A DNA stretch of 64,000 nt from Strigops habroptila (GCF_004027225.2 NC_044277.2:132462057-132526056); one strand, 5' to 3'. Counted from the stretch's first letter, positions 1-11,589 are shown. Numbers and translations are program-made. Notes: a model not told the origin generated them from the letters alone.

Positions 1-1718
1 TGTTATTTCCGCTCGCCCGCTTTATCTAAAACAGCCAGACAAAACAAATGAAAAGGCTTTTGTAGAAAATCTTAATTGTGGCTGGACAGTTGTAAACTCA
101 TTAAGAGCCGAATTCCAGACAGTTTGCAGACCCGTCATTTATTACACACTCTTAATGCTGATTCTTTGAAGTTGCCTCTGTCTGCAACAACAGAGGGCGT
201 CCCAGCATCCGCAAATACTGGCTCAGGGATCAATTAGGGGCTTTTTTGTATGTGTGCACACCAGAAAGAGCTCCCTTTTGCTAATTAGAACTCATCAAAT
301 CTTACCCTGGGATTTCTTTTTTTTTTTTTTTTTTTTTTAAGGTGAAGCCGAAAGCTTTTTTCCCCTTCCCGCAGTTCTGCACATCTGTAAATTTCTTGCC
401 GGGTCCCTAAGTTTTGTCTTTAGCCCTGCAGCGTTTTACACCCCATAAACGGTAACAGCAGTCATTTTCTTTTATTGCACTGTATGGCTCTGAATTTTCC
501 TAACAACTTCTGCCAAGACCATAAGTGTGTTCCATCTTATTTTTCTTTAAATATATATATGTGTGTAAGTGTACCTCCGTAAAACAAGACGACTTTTATT
601 GTTATTCGACATATTTGCAAACAAGGCTCGGTGTGGCGCAGAAGTGTGCTCCTGCTCATATTATGGAGGATATCTGCTCTGAGCAGTAAGATGTCCGCCC
701 AAAACAAGGGTAAATTTCAGCAAGCTCACAGACTTCGCTATTTTCTTTTGTTGCTGAGCTTGGTTTGGCTTGGGGCGGCGGGGGAGGGGTGGGTGCACTG
801 GTGGGGTAGGGGGCGTGTGTGTGGAAATCTTCCACTCCAAAGAAACCTTTTTGTGTTTTTAAAAAATAAATCCTATTTCGTCTCCTATGCTCTAGCCTGC
901 TGCCAGCCCACCTCTTTCCTTCGGCTAAATCAGCGAGTAAAATTGACACCATAAATTCTGGTATAATTGTCAGTAGAATTTTATCTGTATCTATATCTTT
1001 ATCTATCTATGCATACATGTATAATCTGAGGCGCGAGTAAAATGCAACGAAGCTATTTTTATTTGCCACGGCACATTTAAAGGGGGGGGGGGAATCCCAA
1101 ACATAGGGCAGGGGAAGGAAAAAGTGGGTGATGTTTGAAATAACATATTTTTGCATGGGTAATTATCTCTAGAAAGGGTAACCCTAAAATGAAGGCGTTT
1201 GGTAAGGCGAGCCTTCTCACAGCGCTTGTGGAAGCACACTTAGTGCTAGGCATTTTCTGGTGGAGACTAATTTACCATCTCATCTTAAATGTCGCTGTCT
1301 GAGCTGATTTACATTATTGTCCGCATTGAAGAAGGTCGGACATTTTGGTTTGGCCCTAAATCCCCCGCCCTGCCAGGCGAATTTATTAAATCCGCGTTTA
1401 GTGGGGACTGTGCCCCCGCTGCTAGGCGAAGGGGCTTCCTCCTCGCCCTGCTTCCTAAATTGTATCCGGGAGGGGGGAAGCAAAGCCTCCTCTCAGCATT
1501 CGGAACCTGAATCTGCCCATTTCGGAGGAAAATAAGCGCAAATTTTTATCACCTGTGGTCTGCTTTTATAGACCCGTGCGTTCGCCTTGACGCCGAAATA
1601 ATACTGCCTCGGCGGCGACCCTAGCCCTACCTCATCTGCGGGCGAGATTCCGTGTGCTGTGGAAGAACCCCTTCTTAATAATCTTAAAGCATCACAAAAT
1701 AGAAAAGAATCAATATAT
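1..1718. other. HOXA7-HOXA9 intergenic sequence
   Basis: I see no coding exon here. The stretch is mixed AT-rich DNA with a T run near 317-338, a G run at 1081-1092, and TTTAT/ATTTAT-type Hox/Cdx-like sites. A CTCF-like motif lies at 187-200. HOXA7 should lie further left, outside the window. Confidence 0.7.
187..200 (+). promoter_or_regulatory. CTCF-like site between HOXA7 and HOXA9
   Basis: ACAACAGAGGGCGT matches 11 of 14 positions of the core CCASYAGRGGGCRS, including the invariant AGAGGGCG. A CTCF boundary between Hox7 and Hox9 of the A cluster is established in mouse and human, so the position supports the call. Occupancy is not shown. Confidence 0.5.
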
Positions 1719-2865
1719 TTTATTTGGCAAAAAGTTAAATATCATTTCAACACAACGATTTGGTCAGTAGGCCATGAGGTAACTATTTCAAAATAGACAG
1801 TGTACGTTCTGCATCAACATAACTTCCCGGATTTCTTTTTTTTTTTTTTTTATCGATACAAATTTACAATAACCAAATGTAGGTTTTTATAGCGTATAAT
1901 TTATTATCAATAAAATTAACCTTCATTACAATAACATCAAATCATTCGATTAAAATTCAAACGTAAACCATAGGTAGTTACCCTTTTCACATATACGTAT
2001 AGCTCCGAAATCTGATAACTGCTCACTGGTGCAAAAACAATATTTAAGCTAGTCTGTTCATTTACTTTTTTTAATATATAGATTATATATACAACCGACA
2101 AAGACAGTACTATACATATATCAACTGTGCATACTAAAATGACTTGCTTCAAACCGTATTTCCCAGACATCCCGGACGAACCTTTTTTTTTTTTTTTCTT
2201 TTTTTTGCGTTGGGATATATATAATATATATATTTTACAATCAAAGGTTAACTGTCTAATTATACAGAAAAGACTTAATACACTACAGAGCTATACTCTA
2301 TGCAATTTTTATAATAAACAACCTGAGTTCAAATTGAATTCTAGCTTACACCATTACATCCGGTACAGCACCCAAGCACATAAATTGAGTCACAAACATA
2401 ATTACCACAATAAAACACAGTGTTCAAGTATTTGAGCAGAGATCTCTCTGCCGCGCAAAGAGCGAATAAAATTAACTACGTAAGACTAAACTATACAGTC
2501 CGTAAATAGTTGTGCATTATGAAAAGGTAGTTTTTTTCTTTTTTTTTTTCTTTCCGTAAGTGAAGAAACAGGTAGATTTATACAAGCCAGCTAAACAGCC
2601 TTCTCGTGCTAATGCCCCCTTTTTCTTTCCTATTAGAAAATTAAAAGTCTTACTGTACCTCTCCTGGCAAACTGGTCTCTGTGACAATCAAGGTACAATC
2701 ATAATCACAATTTGCCAAGGGAAAAAAAATGAGGCCTGGACCCAGACGCATTGCATGGCAGGGCTCCAGGGGAGGATTTTTTGTTTTATTTTAAACTTTT
2801 TTCTCTTTTTTTTTCCTTTTTTTTTTTTAACTTTGTGCATTTTCAGTTTAACCCGCGTGTCGCCG
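1719..2865 (-). other. HOXA9: HOXA9 3' untranslated region (probable extent)
   Basis: This AT-rich stretch directly follows the HOXA9 stop. Two minus-strand AATAAA signals lie downstream, at 1905-1900 and 1724-1719, giving a 3' UTR of about 0.95-1.15 kb, the size expected for HOXA9. It contains long T runs on the plus strand (A-rich in the RNA) near 2182-2206 and 2811-2828, and a miR-196 seed match at 1971-1978. The exact polyadenylation site is an inference. Confidence 0.6.
1971..1978 (-). promoter_or_regulatory. miR-196 8-mer seed-match site in HOXA9 3' UTR
   Basis: The plus strand reads TAGGTAGT, so the HOXA9 mRNA reads ACUACCUA. This is a full 8-mer match to miR-196 nucleotides 2-8 with A opposite position 1. 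It lies upstream of both candidate polyadenylation signals. miR-196 repression of posterior HOX mRNAs, including HOXA9, is established in other vertebrates; activity of this copy is inferred. Confidence 0.7.
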
Positions 2866-3104
2866 TCATTCGTCCTTTGCTCGATCTTTGTTGATTTTCT
2901 TCATTTTCATCCTCCTGTTCTGAAACCAGATTTTCACTTGTCTCTCGGTTAAATTGAGGAGCCTGGCCACCTCGTATCTGCGGTCCCTAGTGAGATACAT
3001 ATTGAACAGGAACTCCTTCTCCAGTTCCAGCGTCTGGTGCTTGGTGTAAGGGCAACGCTTTTTCCTGGTGGATCTTGCGTGGAGCCAGTTTGCAGCTGGA
3101 TTAT
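2866..3104 (-). CDS. HOXA9: HOXA9 exon 2 (PBX motif and homeodomain)
   Basis: This exon encodes the end of codon 184 to the TGA at 2868-2866. The PBX-contact tryptophan motif ANWLHARS lies at residues 188-195. The homeodomain occupies 196-255, with RKKRCPYTK at its N-terminal arm and WFQNRR in helix 3 (Trp243, Asn246). The C-terminus is KDRAKDE. Nothing is missing from the DNA-binding helix. Confidence 0.97.
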
Positions 3105-4751
3105 CTACAACGAAAACAACAGGAGAAGTTCAGGCTCGGGGTCGAGTGGGGGGATAAGGAGGAGGGGGCTGGGGAGGGAGATCCACGCAGAACAAACCGC
3201 GTAGGTGTCCCGATATTGGGGTTTAGGAGGTGGCTCTCATCGCCCCAGGCACAGAGGATAGTGAGGCACAATGGACTCCAAAATACAGACACATGGAGAG
3301 GTCACACGCAACTACATGTGGTAGAGCCTCGCCGCCCCCACCTCCCCTCTCCTTTTTATTGTTTATAGGATGCAATTTTAAAATACTTTCTCCTCCTCTC
3401 TTTCCCTGCTAGCTCCCTCCCTCCTTCCTGACCCCCACCCCCGCCAACTGCCAGCCCGGGGAGTGACCAGCCAGACCAACATGTCATCGAAATTGTTTCA
3501 ATTTTTAATTTCTGCCTTCTCCTGTGTCATCACTGGCAAGACCCAGGGAGCTGGCGAGCCAGTCTACAGCTGGCATAATTAAAACCTCGCCCTCTTAGGA
3601 TCCTCATTCGCACGGCGTTAATCGCGATAGCAACCCCGAGGCGCTCTGCCACCAGTTCCGCAGCTCTGGGAGCATCCAGCCCGGCCGTGTTTTTCCACCG
3701 AGGAGACGAAAGGGGGGAGGGAAGGGACCAAGTCAACTTCGAGGTTTGTGCTCTCAGCCCCACAAGAGCTTCTCAGGCCTGCGAGCCATCTCAAAAAGAC
3801 CAGAGTCACATCCGATGCTTTCTAGGCACCCTCTCCCCGGCGTCTGCCTGGGGCAGGAGGATTCGAACGCGTCCCGCGAAGTTTGCTGGGGTGGCTGGGG
3901 CGGTAGGGGGGTGGCGGCTTTTGCCTCTCTGGTTTTGGGGGTTAGTTGGTGGGGTTTTTTTTGTTGTTGTTGTTGTTTAAGTTGCAGCTGTAGGGTGGGG
4001 GTTTGTTTTCCTTTCAGCCTGGAAAGCCGTTCAAGCCTGCGGAAGGCAGCGCTGGCTTCCGCAGATGGCAGACCCCGGCGAGCTGGAGCGGCGGCGGCGG
4101 CAGCAGCCGGTGCTCGGCCACGCAACTAGCCCCAGAGCCTCGCCACCTCCCTGCCGCCGGCGCAGCGCCCTGAAGTCCATGACCCTCGCAGTCCCACTTA
4201 CTTGGATCAATCTGCGGTTTCTCTCCGTTTGCCTCACTTTCTCCATTGCTTTCAGAGAATGCGCCTTCGTGGCTTTGCTTATCCCTATCAACTGGAGGAG
4301 AACCACAAGCATAATCAGAGAGAGACAAAGTGTGAGTGTCAAACGTGGTACAGTCAGCCCTCCTGGCCGCCAGCGGTTCAGGTTTAATGCCGTAATGCCT
4401 GCTGGTAGGTAACCCGGGGAAAGACAAGGAGCCCGGCACAGGCTCAAGCCACGAACGCATGTACCTGCCGTCGGGCGGTGCCACCGGCGCCTGGTGGTGC
4501 GCGTAGGGGTGGTAGACGGCGGGGACGCCGCTGGCGCCGGCGGGGTGCGCGGGGCTCCAGGGGGGGCCGAAGACGGGCGCCTTGGGCTGGAAGCTGCAGG
4601 GGGCCAGCTCGGGGTGCTCGGCCAGCGCCGCCGGCCGCGGCGGCGGAGGCCCCAGCGGGGCGGGGGGGTAGCGGGGCGCCGACAGCTCGTCCCCCTCCGG
4701 CACCAGGAAGGAATCCACGTAGTAATTGCTGAGGGTCCCGGGAGCCGACAT
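2866..4751 (-). CDS. HOXA9: HOXA9 homeobox transcription factor, two coding exons
   Basis: The coding sequence joins 4751..4202 and 3104..2866 on the minus strand, giving 262 aa (human HOXA9 is about 272 aa). The intron (4201-3105, about 1.1 kb) has a GTAAGT donor and a TTGTAG acceptor, and the split codon A|AT restores Asn184. HOXA9 is a sequence-specific nuclear DNA-binding protein. It binds with PBX and MEIS partners and patterns posterior axis and proximal limb; in mammals it is also central to haematopoietic progenitors. The A-cluster paralogue is identified by [22 protein letters not shown], kept in two parts here (residues 138-149 and 150-159), which HOXD9 lacks. It is the leftmost gene of the window and is followed upstream by the mir-196b locus. 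Splice sites, start and stop are read directly; the functions are family knowledge. Confidence 0.97.
4202..4751 (-). CDS. HOXA9: HOXA9 exon 1 (N-terminal activation region)
   Basis: This exon encodes residues 1-183 plus the first base of codon 184. The ATG (4751-4749) has G at -3 and is followed by the Hox9 N-terminal signature LSNYYVDSF (residues 7-15). Further Hox9 features are [14 protein letters not shown] (52-65), [14 protein letters not shown] (94-107) and [10 protein letters not shown] (118-127). A proline-rich stretch lies at 29-40. The exon ends in a consensus donor. Reading through the donor would stay open to 4014 and give a homeodomain-less 245-aa product, which is noted but not supported. 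Confidence 0.96.
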
Positions 4752-4920
4752 GGCGGGCGCGGGCGGCGGACCCGCCGCGGTTCGGGGCTGCGGGTTTCAC
4801 GTAACAACTTGGTGCTGGCGGAGAAGTAGACTCAGTAATAAGTTGAGGGCAGCCCGGGCGCCCATTGGCTGCCCCGGTCACGTGGCGGGGGGAGCAGAAC
4901 AATAAAGTATAAATCAGTCC
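4752..4920 (-). promoter_or_regulatory. HOXA9: HOXA9 proximal promoter / 5' UTR
   Basis: Read on the minus strand, this region carries a PBX-HOX site TGATTTAT (4916-4909), an E-box CACGTG (4884-4879) and, 10 bp further down, CCAAT (4868-4864). A conserved-looking leader (CACCAAGTTGTTACGTGAAA, ending near 4797) then runs to the ATG. No classical TATA box is obvious at the right spacing, which is usual for CpG-island HOX promoters. The transcription start is probably between about 4750 and 4860; this is inferred. Confidence 0.6.
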
Positions 4921-7900
4921 GCGGGCTATTAATGGGTCACTGTTTTCCAGCCATAATTTTTATAGCGAGGCCATATGTTTTTATGCAAAGGGATATTTGA
5001 GTTATACGGCGGGGTTTGTTTTAATTGCGGCCAACCGAGATGAAAAGATCAGATTCCGTATTACGGCCCCCCCCCCTTTTCTCTCTCTCGCCCCTCTTTT
5101 TCCTTTTTTTTTCTTTTAAGCGGACTATTTTATATCATAATTAATCATCCCATCAGTGGGTCGCGTTCTCCGCGGAAAAAGAAAAAAAAAAAAAATTAAA
5201 TAAAACCCCCCACCACCCTTGTGATCTGAGACCTTCAAATAAGATGATACAATAATTAAAGCAATAAAAAAAGCAAAATAGCAGTTGCGGTATACTGTAT
5301 TTAAATATGTATTTATTATATTTCATAAGGAGTTATTGTTTCGGGAACCACGGGTTTGTTACTAAGTCAGTAACTATGAGCGTGCTCATTTGCATCGCTG
5401 TGTTTCACAGCAGTAAAAATTTATGAGTGCTTGGAAAGGTTAAATTATACTATTGTGTTTAGTTTGGGAACTCACTGTAAATAATACCGTTCCGTTCAGC
5501 GCAGAGCCGGCAGCGGAAAGTCAAATTTAACGTATCCACTTCCCACAATCCGGCCGCCGGGTCGGAGGAGGACCGGAGCAGGGGCTGGCTCGGGTATTTG
5601 GACTGGCCCGCACCAAACTGCACTTCACCACCCACCGCACCCGGCCGGGCAGAGCGCGGCAGTGACCGAAACACCCTCCCTGTCCTCCCCGCCGTGCCTG
5701 CCCTTGGACGGGGCCGCTGCGGACGGGGACCCCCTCGGCGGGACGGGGACAAGAGCCGGGGCTGGGCGGCCGGAGGGGAACGGAGCCTTCGTCCCGGCCG
5801 GGAGGGAAAGAGCGCGGTCAGAGCCGGGCGGCGGTATTTATCACGACAATTAATTCTTTAACTAAGCAGGGAAGCAGCGGGGGGAAATGGGAGAAAAAGC
5901 CCCATCTCCCCGCTGCCGAAAGGCACCCTGCTTCTCCGGGCGGCTATCAAAGGGGCGCTAGCAGTCGGCCGTCCCGCAATCTGGTGAATCAAATTTATGT
6001 GCAAATATAGTCATTTATTTGCTGGCACCTCCTTTTGACTGCAGGACACACGCTAGCGGCATCGGAAACCGAGCGGAGGGTTACAGAAGGAGGGGAGGGT
6101 GCGCGGGGGGGGAAAGTAAGAGGCGGCCAGATCCAAGTCCAGTGTTAGGAATTAAAGTCGTGAATGAGCGCTCTGCAAACACGCCTGCGACCCCCTGGGT
6201 TTCCTCCTCCGGCGGAGGCTCACGCTGTTTATGTCCGCGGTTGGCGCAGGAGCGCGGTCAGTAGGATGCAGGGGGCACAAAAAACCTCGGCGAGTGGCTC
6301 AATTTACTCGAAATAGCTTTTATTGAAAATAGAGCCCGGCAAATGGTAGGGACGGCTCAGTAATAATTAAAATCACGTGTAAATATTGTGCATGCGAAAG
6401 TGTGGTTCTAATTAGTTTTACATCGCTATGTGGCTGTCCCTCTCTCCCTCTCTCTCTCCCCCTCTGTCTTTCTCTCTTTCTTCTTCTTTTCATGTCTTCC
6501 CAACAGTTTAATCTGAAATCTTACAGAGATCCGATTTTAACAACGCTCTCTCCCCCCATTCACGATTACAAAGGCCCATAATGAAACTATTATCCCCCAT
6601 TAGAGTTCGAAAATTACGGAACAGTTGCAAGATCTCCACAAACAAGGAGCCAGTTATTTTCTAACAATTTAAAAAATGCAAATAAAGTTCTCCTCTGCCT
6701 TTTTTTTTTTTTTTTTGGGCCATTGTATGGACACGCTGTAATAGAACAAAATAACTGTATTTCTTTCCTGGAAAGACGGAACTCGACGTCATTTGTATTT
6801 ATTATTGAGAGTCAGCTGTGGTGAAATGTGATTGTAGAACTTCCTTTTTCCATTCAGAAAAAATAATCTTAGCTGCAGGAGTCCTTGATGTTTATGTTCG
6901 AATTTGGGTTCTCAACTTGCAGCGGGTTTCATTTTTTTGGTTCCCCACCAAAAATAATAGCAAATGAATAACAATAACAGTAACGCTTTAAAGAAAGTGC
7001 CTGCATTTTTATTTCCCTGTAAAATTCTGCCTTTGCTCACTGTCGGAAGCCAAGTGGCAGGAGCGGGTGTACAGAGCGCAAGAGATAAAATATAGCAAAT
7101 AATTACAGGCGTTTTTCACGCGATCGCGTTGCTGATAATAACGCTGGAGCATTCGCCTCTCTTCTCGTCCTTTTAGAGCCCCTTTTTTCCCCAAAGCCCA
7201 TTTTGCAGGCGAGCCACCAAGGCTAGCAGGGGCAGCGGGGGCTCCGTACAATTTGCCTTGCAAATTACTGAAGGTTTTGGTGGTTCAGACCCTCGGAGGC
7301 AAAAGCCTCCAAACGTTCACATCAAATTGCACGATGAAATACGAATTCCTAGGAACGAAGGACCGTTGGAACCATCGTGCCTGGACAAAAATACTCCCTG
7401 CCCTCCACCTCGATATAACCAAGTTAGCCGAGCTCCCACCCCACTGCCTTTTACCCCCGGCTGCAAGAAGAAGGACCCTGCCGGTTTCTAAGTGAAAGGT
7501 ATCTGCAAGCCCTGCTCCATTAGCAGGAGGCGCGGAGCGTACGCGGGTGCGGGGCAGGAATGCACAGGACTTGGCGAGCTCTCCTGAACGGGAAGTTCAG
7601 GATCGCCTTTCCCCAGAGTTTCCTGCCACTGCAAACCTCTCTCACGGAATCGCCAGTGCTACGAATGCACGGAGGTATTTTGGCGTGGCGGAAATAAAAT
7701 AAAAAATCAGAACTGCGGTAAAGGAGTCCAAAATCAGGATGATGCTGAAAAAAAAGGGAAATAAAGACCAGAGGCAAATCTATGTACAAAGGCCGTACAG
7801 GCGCGCACGGACATACACACTGTAAACACACTCCCCGCATGGTCACAGACACAGCAGATAGCCCGTCAGACGTGCAGTGTGGGTAAAGGCAGACATAAAC

Positions 7901-8970
7901 ACTTAAATTTGACTGCAACGTCGAGCTCTGCTCCTGCCCCAGCCAAGGGCGTCTCCTTCTCTAAGGAACCGGCTAGGATGGGTCTAGATAAATCCGTTAT
8001 CCAAACTCCTCCGAGTTCCCGCAGCCCAGCTTCGAGTTTCGAAAAAGTTTATATATTTTTTTATTATTATTTTTTAGGCAAAAATAATCACGGTCGCTAC
8101 AAAATAAGTAGAAATACATACACACTCAGATCGAGTTTTCTGCACTTTCCCCTGCCTGCCTTCCGCGCTGCCGAGGTGCCCCGCTCTGCTGCGGTGCTGG
8201 GACTGGCGGAGGGCCCGGCTGGAGGCCGCCCCTGCCCGCGGCCGCGCTGCGGACACAAAAGGCGGCGGTGGTGGCGGCGGCGGCGGGCCCGGAGAGGTCG
8301 CTGTTGCCCGTTCCGCCGTCGCGGAGAACGGCCGCGCCCGCGCCGCAATCGTGATCGTAACCGAGGCCTTGCGGGCCGCGGGGCAGCCCCGGGGGAGCGG
8401 ATCTGACGGGCGGCGGCGCGGGGTCGGCGGAGCCCCGTGACAGGCCCAGGCGGGCACCAGCCACCCCCTGAGCAGGGGGAGAGCCGCCGGCGGGGCCGCG
8501 CACCCGCACCGCGACTGGGGTCCCCCCCGCCACTGCCCCTGTGCCCCTGGGCCTTGTTTGCGATGGGTGTGAGGAGCGGGGTCGGCAGACTTAATCTCTC
8601 CCCACCTCCTCCCCCAGGCAGGCCTTTGGGTCTCTGTTTTTTAATAAATCCAGACAGAAAAATATAAACAGCCTCCCCCCTACCCCCCGCTCCTCCAGGC
8701 CCCCGAGCTCGACGCACGCCGAGCAGAATACAAAACGCACCTGACCTTGAATGCAGCCTACGAGATATATTAAAATCCCGCAAGCAGGCAGGGACTCGCT
8801 TAGGAGCTAGCTAACCTTGAAGAGCTTGCCAAGCTTCCCCCCTCGGCTGCCGTGTTTATCTGAGGAATCAAAGGAGGCTCCGTTGCAGATGGGGAACAAT
8901 GGCATTGGGACTTGACGCCTACAGATCAGTTCAGCGCTAGGATTTCTTCAGGCAGAAAGGACCCTTGCAC
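4921..8970. other. HOXA9 - mir-196b intergenic region
   Basis: No coding exon is recognised. The stretch alternates AT-rich blocks with many Hox/Cdx-type TTTAT and ATAAA sites (4940-5460, 5980-7000) and CpG-rich blocks (about 5480-5840 and 8150-8720). The second CpG block lies just downstream of the mir-196 hairpin in the direction of transcription. Open frames in these blocks are GC-driven and have no family signature. Confidence 0.6.
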
Positions 8971-8993
8971 CAAGCATACCTGGTGATGATATC

Positions 8994-9077
8994 AGCTGAA
9001 GTAATTAAGGCAGTTTCGTGCTGTAGAGAGAAAGGTGGAGCCCCAACAACATGAAACTACCTAAACCACAGAGCAGT
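8994..9077 (-). ncRNA. MIR196B: mir-196 precursor hairpin (mir-196b locus)
   Basis: The minus-strand sequence folds as the mir-196 hairpin. The 5p arm at 9063-9042 begins UAGGUAGUUU and ends GUUGUUGGG. The 3p arm at 9027-9006 (UCUACAGCACGAAACUGCCU followed by two bases) is complementary, and the loop is CUCCACCUUUCUC. Flanks and loop match the HOXA9-HOXA10 mir-196 locus of other vertebrates. The mature 5p has A at position 12 (UUUCAUG), the miR-196a-type base, whereas mammalian miR-196b has C. The product is loaded in RISC and represses HOX mRNAs such as HOXB8, HOXC8, HOXA7 and HOXA9. It is transcribed in the same direction as the flanking HOX genes, probably from a HOXA10/HOXA9 read-through or its own promoter. 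Confidence 0.95.
9042..9063 (-). ncRNA. mature miR-196 5p
   Basis: These are the 22 nucleotides of the miR-196 5p arm. The seed AGGUAGU is intact, and an 8-mer match to it lies in the neighbouring HOXA9 3' UTR. Confidence 0.93.
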
Positions 9078-10104
9078 TCTCAGGCGCTAATTATTACTTT
9101 CCCATTGCCGTGGTCCTTAACGCAAGGATCCCGCTATGAAAATAAAACCAGAAACGTGACTAAAACATCCCTCTCGCCCGCCCGCCCCGCCGGCGCCCCT
9201 CCGCGGTCCCCGGCCAGCCTCGGGTGGGTTAATGAAAACAAGAAAAAAATATAATAACATCACCACCCCACCCCTCCCGGGCAGCTTTCGCCTCTCCATG
9301 CAGATGCAATCGCGAAGAAAAAGGTCATGCACACTAATGTTAACATCACGAGAAGCTAAAGGCTCTCAAGCAGCTCGGGTTCAAAGTCTGTCCCCCCCTC
9401 CTCCAAGCATACATAGCCCCTGCAAGGAAGCTCTCTGTCTTCCCTCAGACCTCCTTTTGCCTTCCCTTTGTGCAAGACTCTATCAGTTAACCATGCAGCA
9501 AGAAAGGGAGGATGCAAAAAGCAGACAAAAAACCCCAAACCAAACCAAAACCAAAGCAGCCTGGGTGAAATAAGCTCTTCCACATGCAAACAGGTAGGGA
9601 ATAGTCTTGTCTGGAGGGGCCCACTGGCAGGGAGGCGAGGCTGGGTTACCCCCCTCTCCATGAGCTCACCTTTACGGTTTCTTCTCAGCCCTGAGATAAA
9701 GCTAGAATTTTGTCACCGTCCTCTGGAGTAAAAGATCCCCGCACACTTGTAGGTGTTTGATTAAAGGAAAAAAAAATCATTTCCCTACCCTCAAGAAATA
9801 GTAATTTGCTTCCTCGGTCTACGCAGCTCCTCAGTCAACTGAAACCACTCGTTCAAGACAGCAACAATCCAGATATACTAGCAAGTCATAAAACTGAACA
9901 AAAGCCGACAAACCTTAGAGCACCATCGCTATATGGCCCAGACAAATTACGACCGTCTAGGTAATATTTAAATAGATTCCTAAAGTAATTGCAGGGGGTT
10001 TAGGCAACTATTCCTGTTGTAAAAGTTCTCGAAGACATAAAGTAGAACCTGAGGATAAACAGTCACAAAAAGAGGTAAAATTAAAAGGATTCATTCCACG
10101 GTAT
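9078..10104. other. mir-196b - HOXA10 intergenic region
   Basis: No coding exon is seen. A strong minus-strand splice donor consensus AAAG|GTGAGC ends at 9670, upstream of the microRNA. It could belong to a primary mir-196 or read-through transcript. Another, CACCAG|GTATGC, follows the hairpin at 8980. The rest is mixed-composition DNA. Confidence 0.5.
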
Positions 10105-11314
10105 TTTATTCTTCTACGAGAACATAAACATCGTCTTTTTCACGCACAGCAGCATTACAATATTAATTTATTCCGATTTAAGGTAAGAACTAGATATAGC
10201 TAGAACTAACATTTATAATAACGATAGAATGCATTTGCTTAAAACAGTATCGGCATTTTAATAATAATAGACATTTATACATATCTGTATTTATAGCTTT
10301 TCCCCTTGTTTTTTCTTTCTTTCTTTTTTTTCTCTTTTTAAATTTTTTCACCTATATGTTTGACTCTTTAATTCATGTAACTTCACAGTATAAAGGAAGA
10401 AGAACATTTTCTCCCTCGCAATCTCAGACTCTGGCTCAGAAAGTCCTTCTGATGTTCAGGATATATAGTTTTCAGTGAAATTAGTGACGAAAAAGTGACG
10501 ACTTTCTTCTCAAAGGGGAATTTCTGTGTGCTTGTCATGCGTTACCAATGGTAACGTTATTTATAGACAAAAAAATATCACTAATTCCACATATTTAAGC
10601 AAAACTACATTAAGTAAATATCTACAACCAGAAAGAGCGAGAGAAATTCAGAGGTAAGTGTCATAATTTAGTCCATGAGCAACACTAACGCTTTTATACC
10701 TTTAAAGAGAAGAGATTTCATTTTCCTGGCCAATTTTAAAGCTGTAATGTTGACTTTCAAGGCAAAGAAAAAAAAAAAAAAACAAAACTCTCTTAACACC
10801 CGTTCCCATGAAGCCCTGTTAAAGGATGCCTGCATTTCATTATTGTAAGCCCTGCTTTTCGAAGGAAAAAGGGGGAGGGGGACAAAGCTCCCAATATATA
10901 GAAATATGGCAAGGCTTAAATTCTTCATTGTGCATCTACGTACAGTTCAAGTTATACCGATTCTAATTTTAAAGAATGCGCCTTTAACCAAGCTTGTTTA
11001 CTTTTCAGAGAGAGAGATATGGGAGAAAGATATTTGCAGCTCCCAAAATGGTATTTCTGTGTTTCAAAGCTCAAAGGAACAAGCCGGCGCCCGGGAAGGC
11101 CGAAGGAAGCTGGGAGATTCACGCACGGCATTTTGTGCATTAGTGTAGCTTTAGTCGTGTCCCCCCGCCCTCCCTTCGCACTCCAAAGTAGCTCTTAAGA
11201 GGTTAAGGACATACTGAGAACGGCTAAAATCGTTAATCCATACAGGTGCGGATGACTACAGCCTAGGAAAATGATACTGGCTCTTTAAACCATAAAGATG
11301 TGTTTATAGGTTCA
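10105..11314 (-). other. HOXA10: HOXA10 3' untranslated region (probable extent)
   Basis: AT-rich DNA follows the HOXA10 stop. Minus-strand AATAAA signals occur at 10172-10167 and 10110-10105, giving a 3' UTR of about 1.15-1.2 kb, as in other vertebrates. No miR-196 seed match was found in it. The end point is inferred. Confidence 0.55.
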
Positions 11315-11589
11315 TCAAGAGAAATTAAAGTTGGCTGTGAGCTCTCGAATCCTATTCTCTCTGTTCATTTTCTTCAGTTTCATTCTGCGGTTCTGAAACC
11401 AGATTTTAACTTGTCTGTCTGTGAGGTGGACTGTGCGGCTGATCTCTAGGCGACGCTCACGAGTCAGGTACATATTGAATAGAAACTCCTTTTCCAGCTC
11501 GAGAGTTTGATGCTTGGTATAGGGGCATCGTTTCTTTCTGCCACTTTTTGCCGTGAGCCAGTTTGCTGCATTTTCTCCTTTTGAATTGC
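11315..11589 (-). CDS. HOXA10: HOXA10 exon 2 (PBX motif and homeodomain)
   Basis: This exon encodes the end of codon 274 to the TGA at 11317-11315. The PBX motif is [10 protein letters not shown] (280-289). The homeodomain occupies 290-349 (Trp337, Asn340), with the Hox10 helix [16 protein letters not shown]. The tail [15 protein letters not shown] is the Hox10 C-terminal signature. Confidence 0.97.

Noticed and set aside
4014-4201. HOXA9 exon 1 frame continuing through the donor to a stop at 4014
   Set aside because: The GTAAGT donor and phase-matched acceptor show that this is intron; a retained-intron product would lack the homeodomain.
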